A stretch of DNA of 32,078 bases. Source: an uncultured Anaerolineae bacterium (GTDB lineage: Bacteria > Chloroflexota > Anaerolineae > JACIWP01). The notes below the pieces were generated by a model that was not told the DNA's origin, did no database searches, and was given only the letters and a program-made list of their open reading frames with translations. The position numbers and the translations under genes were made by a program. The stretch spans positions 1 to 32,078 of the forward strand of contig CALIBQ010000049.1 of assembly GCA_938049385.1 (NCBI GenBank), read 5' to 3'. Shown here one piece after another: positions 23,636-31,310 of this stretch. The stretch's first letter is position 1; each line of letters starts with the position of its first letter.

Positions 23636-24667
23636 ATGGACAGACAGAATCTTATCCCCAAAGAAGCGCGCTGGTACCACAAGCGAGAGGACGGGAAGGT
23701 CCAATGTTATCTGTGTGCCCACCGCTGTATCATCAGCGATGGCAAGCTCGGTGTCTGCCATGTGCGGAAGAACGAGGGGGGCACGCTGTACACCCTCGTC
23801 TATGGGCGCACCATCGCCCGCCATGTAGACCCCATCGAGAAAAAACCGCTCTTCCATGTGGCACCCGGGAGCACCTCCTATTCCATTGCCACGCCGGGGT
23901 GCAATTTCCGCTGTCTTTTCTGCCAGAACGCCGATATCTCGCAGATGCCGCGCGAACAGCACCTCATCATGGGGCATCCAATGTCGCCGGAGGAGATCGT
24001 GCGCGAAGCCCAGCGCTACGGCTGTGCCAGCGTATCGTACACCTATACCGAGCCGACCATTTTCTCGGAATATGCCTATGACGCGGCGGTGCTGGCCCAT
24101 GAAGCCGGCCTGCTCAATATCTATGTCACTAACGGCTATATGACCCCGGAGATGCTGGATGACTTTCATCCCTATCTCGACGCGGCCAATGTGGACCTGA
24201 AGGCCTTCCGCGATGAGTTTTACCGCGAGATGTGCGGCGCTCGGCTTCAGCCGGTGCTGGATGCCCTGCGCTATATGAAGCGGCTGGGCATTTGGGTGGA
24301 AGTGACCACGCTCATCATCCCGCGCGCCAACGATGACCCAGCCGAACTGCGCGATATCGCCGAGTTTATCCACAGCGAGCTGGGGCCGGAAACGCCCTGG
24401 CACGTCAGCCGCTTTCACCCCATGTACAAGCTCACCGGCCGGCCGCCCACGCCGACATCCACGCTGGAGATGGCGGTGCGCATCGGGAAAGAGGCCGGCC
24501 TGCGCTACGTCTATATGGGCAACGTCCCCGGCCAGGGGGAAGATACCTTCTGCCACCAGTGCGGCGCCCGCCTGATCGAGCGCTACGGCTTTCAGGTGCT
24601 GGCATATCGGCTGAAAGAGGGGAAATGCCCGGTCTGCGGCACGCCCGTCGCCGGCCGCAGTCTCTAA
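23636..24667 (+). CDS. amrS: AmrS-type radical SAM enzyme (AmmeMemoRadiSam system)
   Basis: ATG 23636 follows GGAGG; the 343-residue product matches the family length. The radical SAM cluster motif CxxxCxxC is Cys89/Cys93/Cys96 (CNFRCLFCQN). An N-terminal cysteine group (Cys24, Cys27, Cys31, Cys41: CYLCAHRC...GVC) and the C-terminal zinc-ribbon-like CHQC...CPVC (306-334) are characteristic of AmrS and its pyruvate-formate-lyase-activating relatives. SYTYTEPTIFSEY and MYKLTGRPPTP are also family wording. AmrS is normally linked with AMMECR1-type and Memo-type proteins. Neither partner is in this window, so the gene stands alone here. Its chemistry is not known to me with certainty. Confidence 0.92.
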   Translation: MDRQNLIPKEARWYHKREDGKVQCYLCAHRCIISDGKLGVCHVRKNEGGTLYTLVYGRTIARHVDPIEKKPLFHVAPGSTSYSIATPGCNFRCLFCQNADISQMPREQHLIMGHPMSPEEIVREAQRYGCASVSYTYTEPTIFSEYAYDAAVLAHEAGLLNIYVTNGYMTPEMLDDFHPYLDAANVDLKAFRDEFYREMCGARLQPVLDALRYMKRLGIWVEVTTLIIPRANDDPAELRDIAEFIHSELGPETPWHVSRFHPMYKLTGRPPTPTSTLEMAVRIGKEAGLRYVYMGNVPGQGEDTFCHQCGARLIERYGFQVLAYRLKEGKCPVCGTPVAGRSL

Positions 24668-24678
24668 CGCCAGCCAAT

Positions 24679-24706
24679 TTGACAGCCCAAACATCTTCCG
24701 TACAAT
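24679..24706 (+). promoter_or_regulatory. Strong promoter of the YabE-like/ksgA operon
   Basis: A perfect TTGACA (24679-24684), 16 nt and TACAAT (24701-24706) begin 12 nt after the amrS stop. The leader to the TTG start is about 73 nt, too short for a large riboswitch. Confidence 0.82.
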
Positions 24707-24785
24707 CTTGGCGTTGTTTTGCACACGATGACCAGCAATATTTCCTGAGCCAGACCTACATTTCATCAGAGGGATGTAACGGGCG

Positions 24786-26330
24786 TTGAATTTGCCAAGC
24801 CGTTGGGGTCCGCTGGGTCGCACTGCCGGCCTCGCCGGCCGGGGTATTCGAACCGTCAGCGCGCTCTCATTCATTATCCTCGGGCTTCTGGCCGTGTCCG
24901 TGGGACCGCTTTCGTCCCAGGCCGGCGTCCAGACCCTGCTCATCGTAGATCAGCATCCGCTGGTCGTCCATACATACGCTTCCCGCGTCGAAGGGCTACT
25001 GCATGAGGTGGGACTGCGGTTAGGGGCGCGCGACATCGTGGTGCCCCCACCGGAGACCCCTATTGCCGCCGGCACCACTATCCGGGTTTTCCGCGCCCGT
25101 CCCTTCCTGCTGGAAGTGGATGGACAAGCCATCTCGCTGGAGAGCCACGCCAGCCGGCTGGATGTACTGCTGGCGGAGGCCGGCATCGCGGTTGGCCCCC
25201 ATGACCAAATTTTCTTGGATGGACAGCCAGTCGGGGCAGATGCGGCGCTGACAGCGGGGAACGCCGGCCAGCAAGATGCGTCCCCAGCCCCCAAACAATC
25301 CCTCCGCCGACAGCGGATCATCTTCCCGACACCTGCACCACTGCGGATCTCCATCCGCCGCGCTCGCCCCTTCACCCTGCACGATGGGCAAGTCCACGGT
25401 GTTCTGTATTCGACGGCGGCCACGGTGGGGCAAGCTCTCTGGGAGCACGGCATCCTGCTGTATGCCGGCGACCGGGTCAGCCCGGACCTTTCCACGCCGC
25501 TACAAGCCGGCCTGAACGTCTACATCCAGCGCTCCCAGCCAGTGGAGATCGTTGTGGACGGGCGGCACATCCGCACCCGCACCCGGGCGGCCTCCGTCGG
25601 AGAACTGCTCTCCGAGCTGGGGATCGCGCTGGTGGGACAGGACCGCGTGGAGCCGGCGGAGGATGCGCTGGTGACCGAGGACCTGTCGGTGCGGGTCACC
25701 CGGGTGCGTGAGGAAGTGCTCGTCGAGGAAGAGGCGATCCCCTTCGAGACGCTGTGGCAGCCCGACGGCAACCTGGAGCTGGACCAGCAGGAGCTTCAGC
25801 AGGCCGGCGCAGAGGGTCTGCTCCGCCGGCGGGTGCGCGTCCGATATGAGGATGGCCAGGAGGTGGCTCACAGCCTGGAGGACGAATGGGTGGAGCGCGA
25901 GCCGACGGACAAGATCATCCGCTACGGCACTAAGATCGTCATCCGCGAGCTGGAGACGCCGGACGGAACGATCTATTACTGGCGGCGCATCCGCATGCTC
26001 GCCACGTCGTACACGGCCGCCACGTCCGGCAAGGCCCCGGACCATCCTGAGTACGGCATCACCTTCCTGGGCTGGCAAATGCGCGCCGGCATTGTGGCTG
26101 TGGACCCCACAGTGATTCCTTTACGTACCGAGGTGTATGTGCCGGGCTATGGCAAGGGAATAGCCGCCGACACAGGCGGGGGCATCAAGGGCCGGCGCAT
26201 TGACCTGGGATATGAGGAAGATAATCTGAAACACTGGTACAAGTGGGTGGATGTGTATTTGTTGGCGCCGCCGCCCCCCGCCAGCAAAATCCGCTGGGTG
26301 CTCCCCAATTGGCCCATGGAGCGAAGATGA
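24786..26330 (+). CDS. YabE-like cell-wall protein (DUF348 repeats, G5, 3D domain)
   Basis: The start is TTG 24786, the only reasonable one before the membrane segment; the ribosome binding site is weak (GAGGG at 12 nt). The 514-residue protein has an N-terminal helix (about 25-45), then DUF348-type repeats (LLIVDQHPLVVHTYASRVEGLLHEVGL; IRVFRARPFLLEVDGQ...; IRRARPFTLHDGQ...; IQRSQPVEIVVDGRHIRTRTRAASVGELLSELGI). A G5-type domain follows (about 300-380), and a C-terminal 3D domain with ATSYTAATSG, GIVAVDPTVIPLRTEVYVPGYG and DTGGGIKGRRIDLGY. The 3D domain is the catalytic core of lytic transglycosylases such as MltA and contains the conserved Asp residues. In Firmicutes yabE lies next to rnmV and ksgA; here ksgA follows directly with a 4-nt overlap and rnmV is absent. 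A peptidoglycan-remodelling role is likely. Confidence 0.9.
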   Translation: MNLPSRWGPLGRTAGLAGRGIRTVSALSFIILGLLAVSVGPLSSQAGVQTLLIVDQHPLVVHTYASRVEGLLHEVGLRLGARDIVVPPPETPIAAGTTIRVFRARPFLLEVDGQAISLESHASRLDVLLAEAGIAVGPHDQIFLDGQPVGADAALTAGNAGQQDASPAPKQSLRRQRIIFPTPAPLRISIRRARPFTLHDGQVHGVLYSTAATVGQALWEHGILLYAGDRVSPDLSTPLQAGLNVYIQRSQPVEIVVDGRHIRTRTRAASVGELLSELGIALVGQDRVEPAEDALVTEDLSVRVTRVREEVLVEEEAIPFETLWQPDGNLELDQQELQQAGAEGLLRRRVRVRYEDGQEVAHSLEDEWVEREPTDKIIRYGTKIVIRELETPDGTIYYWRRIRMLATSYTAATSGKAPDHPEYGITFLGWQMRAGIVAVDPTVIPLRTEVYVPGYGKGIAADTGGGIKGRRIDLGYEEDNLKHWYKWVDVYLLAPPPPASKIRWVLPNWPMERR

Positions 26331-27205
26331 GCAGTCCCCCTGATGCGAAGACCCCGAAACAGCTCCTGCGACGCTACGGCATTGCGCCGAAAAAGCAGTT
26401 GGGGCAGAATTTCATGATTGATTGGCGCGCCCTGGAGCGGGTGGTGCAGGCCGCAGAAATCACGCCGGCCGACGGTGTGCTGGAAATCGGCGCCGGCATC
26501 GGCACCCTTACGGAACGCCTGCTGGAGCATGCCGGCCGGGTGGTGGCGGTGGAGCTGGACCCACAGTTGGTGGACATCCTGCAGGAGCGGCTGGGCGGGC
26601 ACCCCCATCTGCAGGTGGTAGCCGGCGATATCCTGCGGTTCCAGCCGGCGGATTGGTTCACCGAACCCTATAAGGTGGTGGGCAACATCCCCTATTACAT
26701 CACCTCGGCCATCCTGCGCCATCTGCTGGAGGCACAGCCTCGCCCTACCGCGCTGGTGCTGACCATGCAGAAGGAGGTCGCCGCGCGCATCCTCTCCCGC
26801 GAGGGCTGGAGCTTGCTGGCGGTAAGTGTGCACTTTTACGGCCGGCCGCGCCTCATGGGGCACATCTCCCGCCATGCCTTCTATCCCATACCCAGGGTGG
26901 ACTCTGCCATCCTGCGGGTGGATGTGCTCCCCCAGCCGGCCGTGCCGGTGTCCGATACCCGCTGGTTCTTTCGTGTGGTCAGGGCCGGCTTCTCCGCACC
27001 GCGCAAACAACTGCGCAATACCCTGGCGCATGGGCTGGGCATTCCGCCAGAGGAGGTGGAGCGGGCGCTGAACACTGCCGGCATCGATCCCCGCCGACGC
27101 GCCGAGACCATCTCGCTGGAGGAATGGGGGAAAATCTATCAGGCCCTGGCCCCGCATTTGCCGGGCAGTATGCCAGCGGATGAGCTAAATATGAGGGAGC
27201 CGTAA
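26327..27205 (+). CDS. ksgA: 16S rRNA dimethyladenosine transferase
   Basis: ATG 26327 overlaps the YabE-like stop (ATGA) and follows GGAG. The 292-residue enzyme methylates two adjacent adenines near the 3' end of 16S rRNA (helix 45) with SAM during small-subunit maturation. Seen are PKKQLGQNFMID at the N-terminus, SAM-binding VLEIGAGIGTLTERLLE, VELDPQLVD, and the target-adenine motif NIPYYITSAIL. FYPIPRVDSAILR and VRAGFSAPRKQLRNTL complete the family pattern. Length and motif spacing are normal. Confidence 0.96.
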   Translation: MSSPPDAKTPKQLLRRYGIAPKKQLGQNFMIDWRALERVVQAAEITPADGVLEIGAGIGTLTERLLEHAGRVVAVELDPQLVDILQERLGGHPHLQVVAGDILRFQPADWFTEPYKVVGNIPYYITSAILRHLLEAQPRPTALVLTMQKEVAARILSREGWSLLAVSVHFYGRPRLMGHISRHAFYPIPRVDSAILRVDVLPQPAVPVSDTRWFFRVVRAGFSAPRKQLRNTLAHGLGIPPEEVERALNTAGIDPRRRAETISLEEWGKIYQALAPHLPGSMPADELNMREP

Positions 27206-27254
27206 CGGTCGGGGGTCCTGCCTTTTGGGATGGTGATGCCGCTTTGTTCTCTCC

Positions 27255-27356
27255 GCCAGGCGGTTCAGCGCCTGGCTCAGTATGCAAAGCCCCCTCGAGG
27301 GCTGGATGGAAGCCCTGCGGGCTTCGCTCTTTCAGCCCGAACGTTCACGTTCGGGC
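27255..27356. repeat. Cluster of hairpins between convergent ksgA and acpS
   Basis: The 182-nt convergent gap holds four stems in 100 nt: GCCAGGCG/CGCCTGGC (27255-27276), AGCCC/GGGCT (27288-27303), GAAGCCC TGC GGGCTTC (27309-27325) and a 9-bp perfect stem GCCCGAACG TTCA CGTTCGGGC (27335-27356). The third is of the same GAAGCC/GGCTTC class as the interspersed repeats. There is no T run, but the position suggests two-way transcription ending or blocking. No gene is seen. Confidence 0.65.
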
Positions 27357-27387
27357 GAAACCAGGTCGCCAACACTCTGCCGAGAGA

Positions 27388-27759
27388 CTACCTGATGTCG
27401 TATCCCACCGCGAAGGCAACCGCGTACTCGCGGCTGTGAGAAAGGCTGATCTCCACCTGCTGGATACCGAGCTGGGCGGCGCGTGCCTCCGCCCGACCGA
27501 GTAGCCGCACCATGGGCTTGCCGCGCGTATCGTTCAGAATCTCGATCTCGCGCCAGGAGATGCCGGCGAAGCCGGTCCCCAGCACCTTAGAGACGGCCTC
27601 TTTGCCAGCGAAGCGCACCGCCAGCTCTGCCGGAGCGCCGGCATAGCGCCGGCGCTCCTCTTCCGTGTACACCCTCTGCAGGAACCGCTCGCCGAAGCGC
27701 GCCAGGGCGCGCTTCACGCGCTCGATCTCCACGATGTCCACCCCGGCGTAGATGGGCAT
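27388..27759 (-). CDS. acpS: Holo-[acyl-carrier-protein] synthase
   Basis: The 123-residue protein transfers the 4'-phosphopantetheine arm from CoA to acyl carrier protein. GVDIVEIERV (Asp8 binds Mg2+), RFAGKEAVSKVLGTGFAGISW and LSHSREYAVAFAV are the standard motifs, and the length is typical. ATG 27759 follows GAGG and lies 9 nt after the ugd stop, so it is the last gene of the SWIM/flippase/ugd operon. Functionally it is also close to coaE at 12402-13028, but that is in a different operon. Confidence 0.95.
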   Translation of the reverse strand: MPIYAGVDIVEIERVKRALARFGERFLQRVYTEEERRRYAGAPAELAVRFAGKEAVSKVLGTGFAGISWREIEILNDTRGKPMVRLLGRAEARAAQLGIQQVEISLSHSREYAVAFAVGYDIR

Positions 27760-27768
27760 GGGCCGGCC

Positions 27769-29106
27769 TCACCCGCAGGAGCTTGGGTTGTTGATGGAAT
27801 TGGGGCCGTAGCCCCGCCCGACGCCGCGGTAAATGAAGCCCAGCCTCTGCATTTCCGCCGGCTCGTACATGTTGCGGCCGTCCACGAAGACCGGCCGGCG
27901 CATGGAGCGGGCGATGCGCGCCAGGTCCAAATGGCGGAACTCGTTCCATTCGGTGACCAGCACCAGCGCATCGCACCCTTCCGCCAGCTCATAGGGGTTC
28001 CGGCAGAATACCACGCCGTCGCCCAGCTCCTTGCGGGCATTCTCCATCGCCACGGGATCATAGGCTCGCACGATGGCGCCCTCGCTCTGCATCAGGCGGA
28101 TAATCTCAATGGCCGGCGCCTCGCGGATATCGTCGGTATTGGGCTTGAAGGAAAGCCCCAGCACGCCAATCACTTTTTCATGCAGGCCGCCCAGCAAATC
28201 ACGCACCTTGCGCACCAAGAGCCGGCGCTGGTCCTGGTTAATTTCCATTACGGCGCGCAGGAGCTGTGGGTGACATCCGTGGATGGCGGCCATATGCGCC
28301 AGCGCCTTGACATCCTTGGGGAAACAGCTACCGCCGTAGCCGACGCCGGCGTCCAGGAAATCGCGCCCGATGCGCTTGTCGTAGCCCATGCCGGCGGCGA
28401 CCTCTTTCACATCCGCCCCCAGCGCCTCGCAGATGTTAGCGATCTCGTTGATGAACGAGATGCGGTTGGCAAGGTAGGCATTGGAGGCGTACTTGATCAT
28501 CTCGGCCGTGCGCAGGTCCGTGATCATGATCGGGGCGCGCAGGGGCAGGTAAAGCTGTGCCACCTGGTTGGCCGCTTCCGGATGCAGGGACCCCAGCACT
28601 ACCCGGTCGGGGTGGAGAAAGTCGTTGACCGCCGAACCCTCGCGCAGAAACTCCGGGTTGGACACCACCCAGAACTCCACGTTGTTCTTGCGCGCCTTGC
28701 GGATAATGTCCGCCACCCAGTCGCCGGTGCCTACCGGCACGGTGGAGTTGTTGATGATGATCATCGGGTGGTCCATGACCTCGGCGATGGACTCGGCGGC
28801 GGCTCGCACATACTTCAGGTCGGCCTCGCCGTCCACGCCGGAGGGGGTGCCTACGGCGATGAAGACGAACTCGGCGTTTTTCAGGCCTTCGGCGTAGGAG
28901 GTGGTGAAGTGCAGGCGGCCGGCCTCGATGTTGCGCCGCACCATTTCCTCCAGCCCCGGCTCATAGATGGGAATCTGGCCGGCCTGCAGTTTGGCGATTT
29001 TCTCCTCGTTGATGTCAATGCAGGTCACATCGTTGCCCATGTCGGCGAAACAGGTGCCGGTCACCAATCCCACATAGCCCACACCAATGACCGAGATATA
29101 CCGCAT
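27769..29106 (-). CDS. ugd: UDP-glucose 6-dehydrogenase
   Basis: This 445-residue enzyme oxidises UDP-glucose twice to UDP-glucuronate with NAD+, feeding surface polysaccharide synthesis. Seen are the N-terminal Rossmann motif [26 protein letters not shown] (Glu152, Glu156), [17 protein letters not shown] (Lys205, Asn209), the catalytic GGSCFPKD (Cys261, Lys264, Asp265) and [16 protein letters not shown]. The usual KSTVPVGT appears as NNSTVPVGT, so the Lys before Ser is Asn120; the Ser and Thr are kept. GGAGG precedes the ATG. It lies 18 nt after the flippase-like gene, supporting a role in envelope glycans. The extreme C-terminus ([14 protein letters not shown]) is longer than in many members. 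Confidence 0.95.
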   Translation of the reverse strand: MRYISVIGVGYVGLVTGTCFADMGNDVTCIDINEEKIAKLQAGQIPIYEPGLEEMVRRNIEAGRLHFTTSYAEGLKNAEFVFIAVGTPSGVDGEADLKYVRAAAESIAEVMDHPMIIINNSTVPVGTGDWVADIIRKARKNNVEFWVVSNPEFLREGSAVNDFLHPDRVVLGSLHPEAANQVAQLYLPLRAPIMITDLRTAEMIKYASNAYLANRISFINEIANICEALGADVKEVAAGMGYDKRIGRDFLDAGVGYGGSCFPKDVKALAHMAAIHGCHPQLLRAVMEINQDQRRLLVRKVRDLLGGLHEKVIGVLGLSFKPNTDDIREAPAIEIIRLMQSEGAIVRAYDPVAMENARKELGDGVVFCRNPYELAEGCDALVLVTEWNEFRHLDLARIARSMRRPVFVDGRNMYEPAEMQRLGFIYRGVGRGYGPNSINNPSSCG

Positions 29107-29124
29107 GTCGAACCTCCGTGAATG

Positions 29125-30150
29125 TTATCCGTGTAGTTTGGTAGGGGCATCCACCGCCGGCGCCGCCGGCACACCCTGCGCCGCCGCACCGAAATCGCGC
29201 CAGCTCACCTGCTCGCGCCACATGTAATAGGCGCCCAAAGCGGTGATGGGGAACCACAGTGCGCCGTGCAGTACCAGCGTATAGGCGGTGGCGACAGGGC
29301 GCAGAACCCCGTAGGTCACCAGGACCTCGATGCCCGGCAAGTCAAAGGTGCCCACATACCCGGGGGAGGAGGGGATAGTCGTGGCCAGGTTCACCACACC
29401 GTTCATCAGCATCAGCACATAGAACGGCACAGAGAAATCGAAGGCGTGCATGACGAACCAGTATTTGACGGTCTCCGCCAGCCAGATCACCAGGGAGGTG
29501 ACGAAGATCATCAGCACGTCGCGCCCACTGCGTAAGGAGGTCAGCCCTTCCATGAAACGGTCCATGATGCCGCGCAGGGGTGCCCGGAAGCGTGCCGGCA
29601 CCAACCGGTCAATAGCCCAGCCGTACACCCGTTGGGCCAGGTCGTGCCGCATCGCGATGATGAAGAAGAACCCCAGCGCGCCGAAGAAGGCCAGGCTGGC
29701 CACGACCACAATGCGCTGGAGCCATGCTTCCATAGGGGTAAAGGGCAGTGCAAAGAAGACGAACAGGAGCATGATGACGCCGTCGAAGATGCGCTCCACC
29801 AGCACAGTGGCCAGGCCGGCGCTCATGCTGACGGCCTCTTTGCGGCGCAGGACGTAACAGCGGATCACCTCGCCGGCGCGCGCCGGGTAGACGTTGTTGC
29901 CCATGTAGCCGATGGCCACCACAGGGAACAGATGCCGCAGGGGGACGCGCTTGATGGGTCTCAGCATGTAATGCCAGCGCCAGGTGCGCGCCCAGACGGC
30001 GAAGAAATAGACCGCCACCCCTGGCAGTATCCACCAGTAGCGGGCAGTCTGCAAAGCCTGCCACAGCTCGGGCAGATGGAGACCCCGCAGGGCGAGATAG
30101 AGGAAAAACGCGCTGATAATGAAGCCCAGCCAGACCTGCCAGCGTTTCAC
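29125..30150 (-). CDS. Flippase-like LPG-synthase TM family protein (second copy)
   Basis: The 341-residue protein starts with GTG 30150 after GGGAG. It has about eight helices with family wording: WARTWRWHYMLRP after the second helix, VVAIGYMGNNVYPARAGEVIRCYVLRRKE, SAGLATVLVERIFDGVIML, and TIPSSPGYVGTFDLPGIEVLVTYGV near the end. These match UPF0104/AglD-like proteins, also called lysylphosphatidylglycerol synthase TM region. It belongs to the same family as the protein at 7102-8172 but is clearly diverged from it. Placement directly before ugd suggests work on lipid-linked sugars, although the biochemical role is inferred. It follows the SWIM gene by 12 nt. Confidence 0.85.
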   Translation of the reverse strand: MKRWQVWLGFIISAFFLYLALRGLHLPELWQALQTARYWWILPGVAVYFFAVWARTWRWHYMLRPIKRVPLRHLFPVVAIGYMGNNVYPARAGEVIRCYVLRRKEAVSMSAGLATVLVERIFDGVIMLLFVFFALPFTPMEAWLQRIVVVASLAFFGALGFFFIIAMRHDLAQRVYGWAIDRLVPARFRAPLRGIMDRFMEGLTSLRSGRDVLMIFVTSLVIWLAETVKYWFVMHAFDFSVPFYVLMLMNGVVNLATTIPSSPGYVGTFDLPGIEVLVTYGVLRPVATAYTLVLHGALWFPITALGAYYMWREQVSWRDFGAAAQGVPAAPAVDAPTKLHG

Positions 30151-30162
30151 AATGCCGCTCCC

Positions 30163-30402
30163 TTATGCGCCGGCTTCCATCAACCGCTCGCCAAATATGC
30201 GTTCCAGTGCCATGGAATGACTGCAAACCCCTCGTTGGGAGAAGAAGTGACAGGTACAGCTCCATTTGCCCTGGTCAAACGTCACGATGTGCACATCATG
30301 GTCCCCTTTGAAACGCACCGTCATCTGGGTGATGGTCACCCGCTCCGGCTCCTCCGCATACCGCTTGGCCTTCTCGATCTTGCTCACCATCGCCGAATCC
30401 AT
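30163..30402 (-). CDS. Small SWIM zinc-finger protein
   Basis: This 79-residue protein begins at ATG 30402 after GGAGG with 7-nt spacing. Its second half shows the SWIM pattern CxC...CxH: CTCHFFSQRGVCSHSMALE (Cys50, Cys52, Cys60, His62). SWIM fingers bind Zn2+ and occur in DNA- and protein-binding contexts. No catalytic domain is present, so a regulator or adaptor is possible but unproven. Being the first gene of the flippase/ugd/acpS operon, behind a structured leader, it might act in control of the operon; this is inference only. Confidence 0.82.
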   Translation of the reverse strand: MDSAMVSKIEKAKRYAEEPERVTITQMTVRFKGDHDVHIVTFDQGKWSCTCHFFSQRGVCSHSMALERIFGERLMEAGA

Positions 30403-30424
30403 TTCCGCGCCTCCTATCGTGGCT

Positions 30425-30467
30425 GAAGAACAAGAAACGACACCAGGGCATACTCGCCCGGGTGTCG
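30425..30467 (-). terminator. Terminator-like hairpin in the 5' leader of the SWIM operon (possible attenuator)
   Basis: On the minus strand CGACACCCGGGC (30467-30456), a 6-nt loop and GCCCTGGTGTCG (30449-30438) form an 11-bp stem with one mismatch. It is followed at once by TTTCTTGTTCTT (30437-30426), eight T in twelve. This has the form of an intrinsic terminator. It lies between the promoter (30570-30542) and the SWIM start (30402), so read-through would be required for expression of the four downstream genes. Confidence 0.55.
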
Positions 30468-30506
30468 ACGACTCTCAGGTATATGCACATGGGCAGGAGC
30501 GCCCAT

Positions 30507-30540
30507 TCATCCCCCTCCGGCTTGGCGTGATTCCAAGGGG
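30507..30540 (-). promoter_or_regulatory. GC-rich stem near the start of the SWIM operon leader
   Basis: The first leader bases carry CCCCCT and, about 20 nt on, GAGGGGG (minus strand), which can pair. An alternative small hairpin, CTTGG/CCAAG, lies inside. The GGAGG at 30518-30514 could serve a small ORF starting at ATG 30506 (30 codons, TAG at 30414, just before the SWIM ribosome binding site), and the stem would hide that site. The ORF is supported only by position and spacing. Confidence 0.35.
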
Positions 30541-30541
30541 G

Positions 30542-30570
30542 AGTATACCGCCTTTGGGAGCGCCTGTCAA
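30542..30570 (-). promoter_or_regulatory. Promoter of the SWIM/flippase/ugd/acpS operon
   Basis: On the minus strand TTGACA (30570-30565), 17 nt and TATACT (30547-30542) match the consensus at 11 of 12 positions. Transcription should begin near 30535, giving a leader of about 130 nt. Confidence 0.85.
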
Positions 30571-30581
30571 GCCATTACAGC

Positions 30582-30704
30582 GAGGGTGTTGAAAAAGCCC
30601 TAATACAATCTGCGGAAGAGCGGCCTGGCGGCTGAAGCCACAGCAACGACTGCGAAGCCTGCCTAGGACCGCAGTTTCAACTGCCAGCCTTTTTCAATGC
30701 CCTC
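30582..30704. mobile_element. Short copy of the MITE-like element
   Basis: The left end GAGGGTGTTGAAAAAGCC starts at 30582. The reverse complement of the right end, GAGGGCATTGAAAAAGG, ends the 123-bp copy at 30704. The core keeps CCTGGCGGCTGAAGCCAC and GCAGTTTCAACTGCC in the order of the 199-bp copy at 8290-8488 but lacks most of its central palindromes. The flanks TACAGC and TATGGC agree at 4 of 6 positions, a possible worn target duplication. It lies 12 bp upstream of the -35 box of the SWIM operon promoter. Confidence 0.72.
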
Positions 30705-30717
30705 TATGGCGCCGAAG

Positions 30718-30734
30718 CAGGTGACTGTCACCTG
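30718..30734. other. Perfect 17-bp palindrome downstream of the nitroreductase genes
   Basis: CAGGTGAC T GTCACCTG has 8-bp arms around one base and lies 16 nt after the stop of the second nitroreductase gene. A one-base loop cannot form a good RNA hairpin, and no T run follows, so a protein-binding site is as likely as a terminator. Confidence 0.4.
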
Positions 30735-30749
30735 ACGGTTATGACGATA

Positions 30750-31310
30750 TCAACACGCCGGCGCTTTGCTCGAGGCATGGCGCACCTGCTCCAGATGCAC
30801 CCGGCTGGGTTCGTAGACCTCTTCGGCCCGATGCGCTGGCATCTCCTCTGCCGGGAACCCCACGGCCAAAATCACGGCCAGATGGACCCCCGCCGGCAGA
30901 CCCAGCAGTCGCTCCACCATCTCCAGAGCGTCCGGGTTGCCCAGCCACGGCATCAACCAGGCCGAGCCAAGGCCTAGGGCGGTGGCGGCGATCAACATGG
31001 ATTGGGCGGCCGCCGCGACGTCCAGGTCCCACGAGGCCGGCCCTTCTTCTTCCGCCACTACCGCGATCCAGACCGGCGCGCCGGCCAATGAGGGCTTTAG
31101 CCGCAGAGCCTCCGCAATCTCTCGCTTCGCTCCCTCATCCCGCAAAATGATGAAATGCCAGGGCCGCTGGTGAAACCGCGTGGGAGCCAGCATGCCGGCG
31201 GTCAGGATATGATTCAGTGCGCTCTCCGGGACAGGTGTATCCCGAAAGGCGTAATGGGTGCGGCGGGCCAAGATGGTTCGCAACATCTGCGTACCTTTTC
31301 GCGTTCTCAT
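30750..31310 (-). CDS. Nitroreductase-family flavoprotein (second of tandem pair)
   Basis: The 186-residue protein starts at ATG 31310, overlapping the upstream stop (ATGA) and preceded by GGAGGTGAG. The family pattern is seen: LRTILARRTHYAFRDTPVPESALNHILTAGMLAPTRFHQRPWHFIILRD at the N-terminus, ALGLGSAWL in the middle, and VILAVGFPAEE near the end. Such proteins bind FMN and use NAD(P)H to reduce nitro compounds, quinones or other acceptors. The usual Arg-Ser at the FMN phosphate site is ARRTHYAFRD, a variant. It is clearly a paralogue of the gene just upstream (both have PWHF..(I/V)RD and LAGAPVWIA). Substrate unknown. Confidence 0.88.
   Translation of the reverse strand: MRTRKGTQMLRTILARRTHYAFRDTPVPESALNHILTAGMLAPTRFHQRPWHFIILRDEGAKREIAEALRLKPSLAGAPVWIAVVAEEEGPASWDLDVAAAAQSMLIAATALGLGSAWLMPWLGNPDALEMVERLLGLPAGVHLAVILAVGFPAEEMPAHRAEEVYEPSRVHLEQVRHASSKAPAC

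Noticed and set aside
24707-24785. Riboswitch ahead of the YabE-like gene (c-di-AMP type known from some wall genes)
   Set aside because: The leader is only about 73 nt and shows none of the expected long paired structure.
23126-24943. A 605-codon open frame on the minus strand across the YitT-like and amrS genes
   Set aside because: Its translation shows no family motifs and runs opposite to two genes with complete motifs. Long antisense frames are expected at this GC content.
27931-29121. A 396-codon open frame on the plus strand opposite ugd
   Set aside because: It mirrors the ugd codon pattern, has low-complexity His/Gly/Val-rich composition, and no ribosome binding site or recognisable domain.
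30718-30734. Terminator for the nitroreductase operon
   Set aside because: The palindrome leaves a one-base loop and no T run follows on the minus strand. A protein-binding site is equally plausible.
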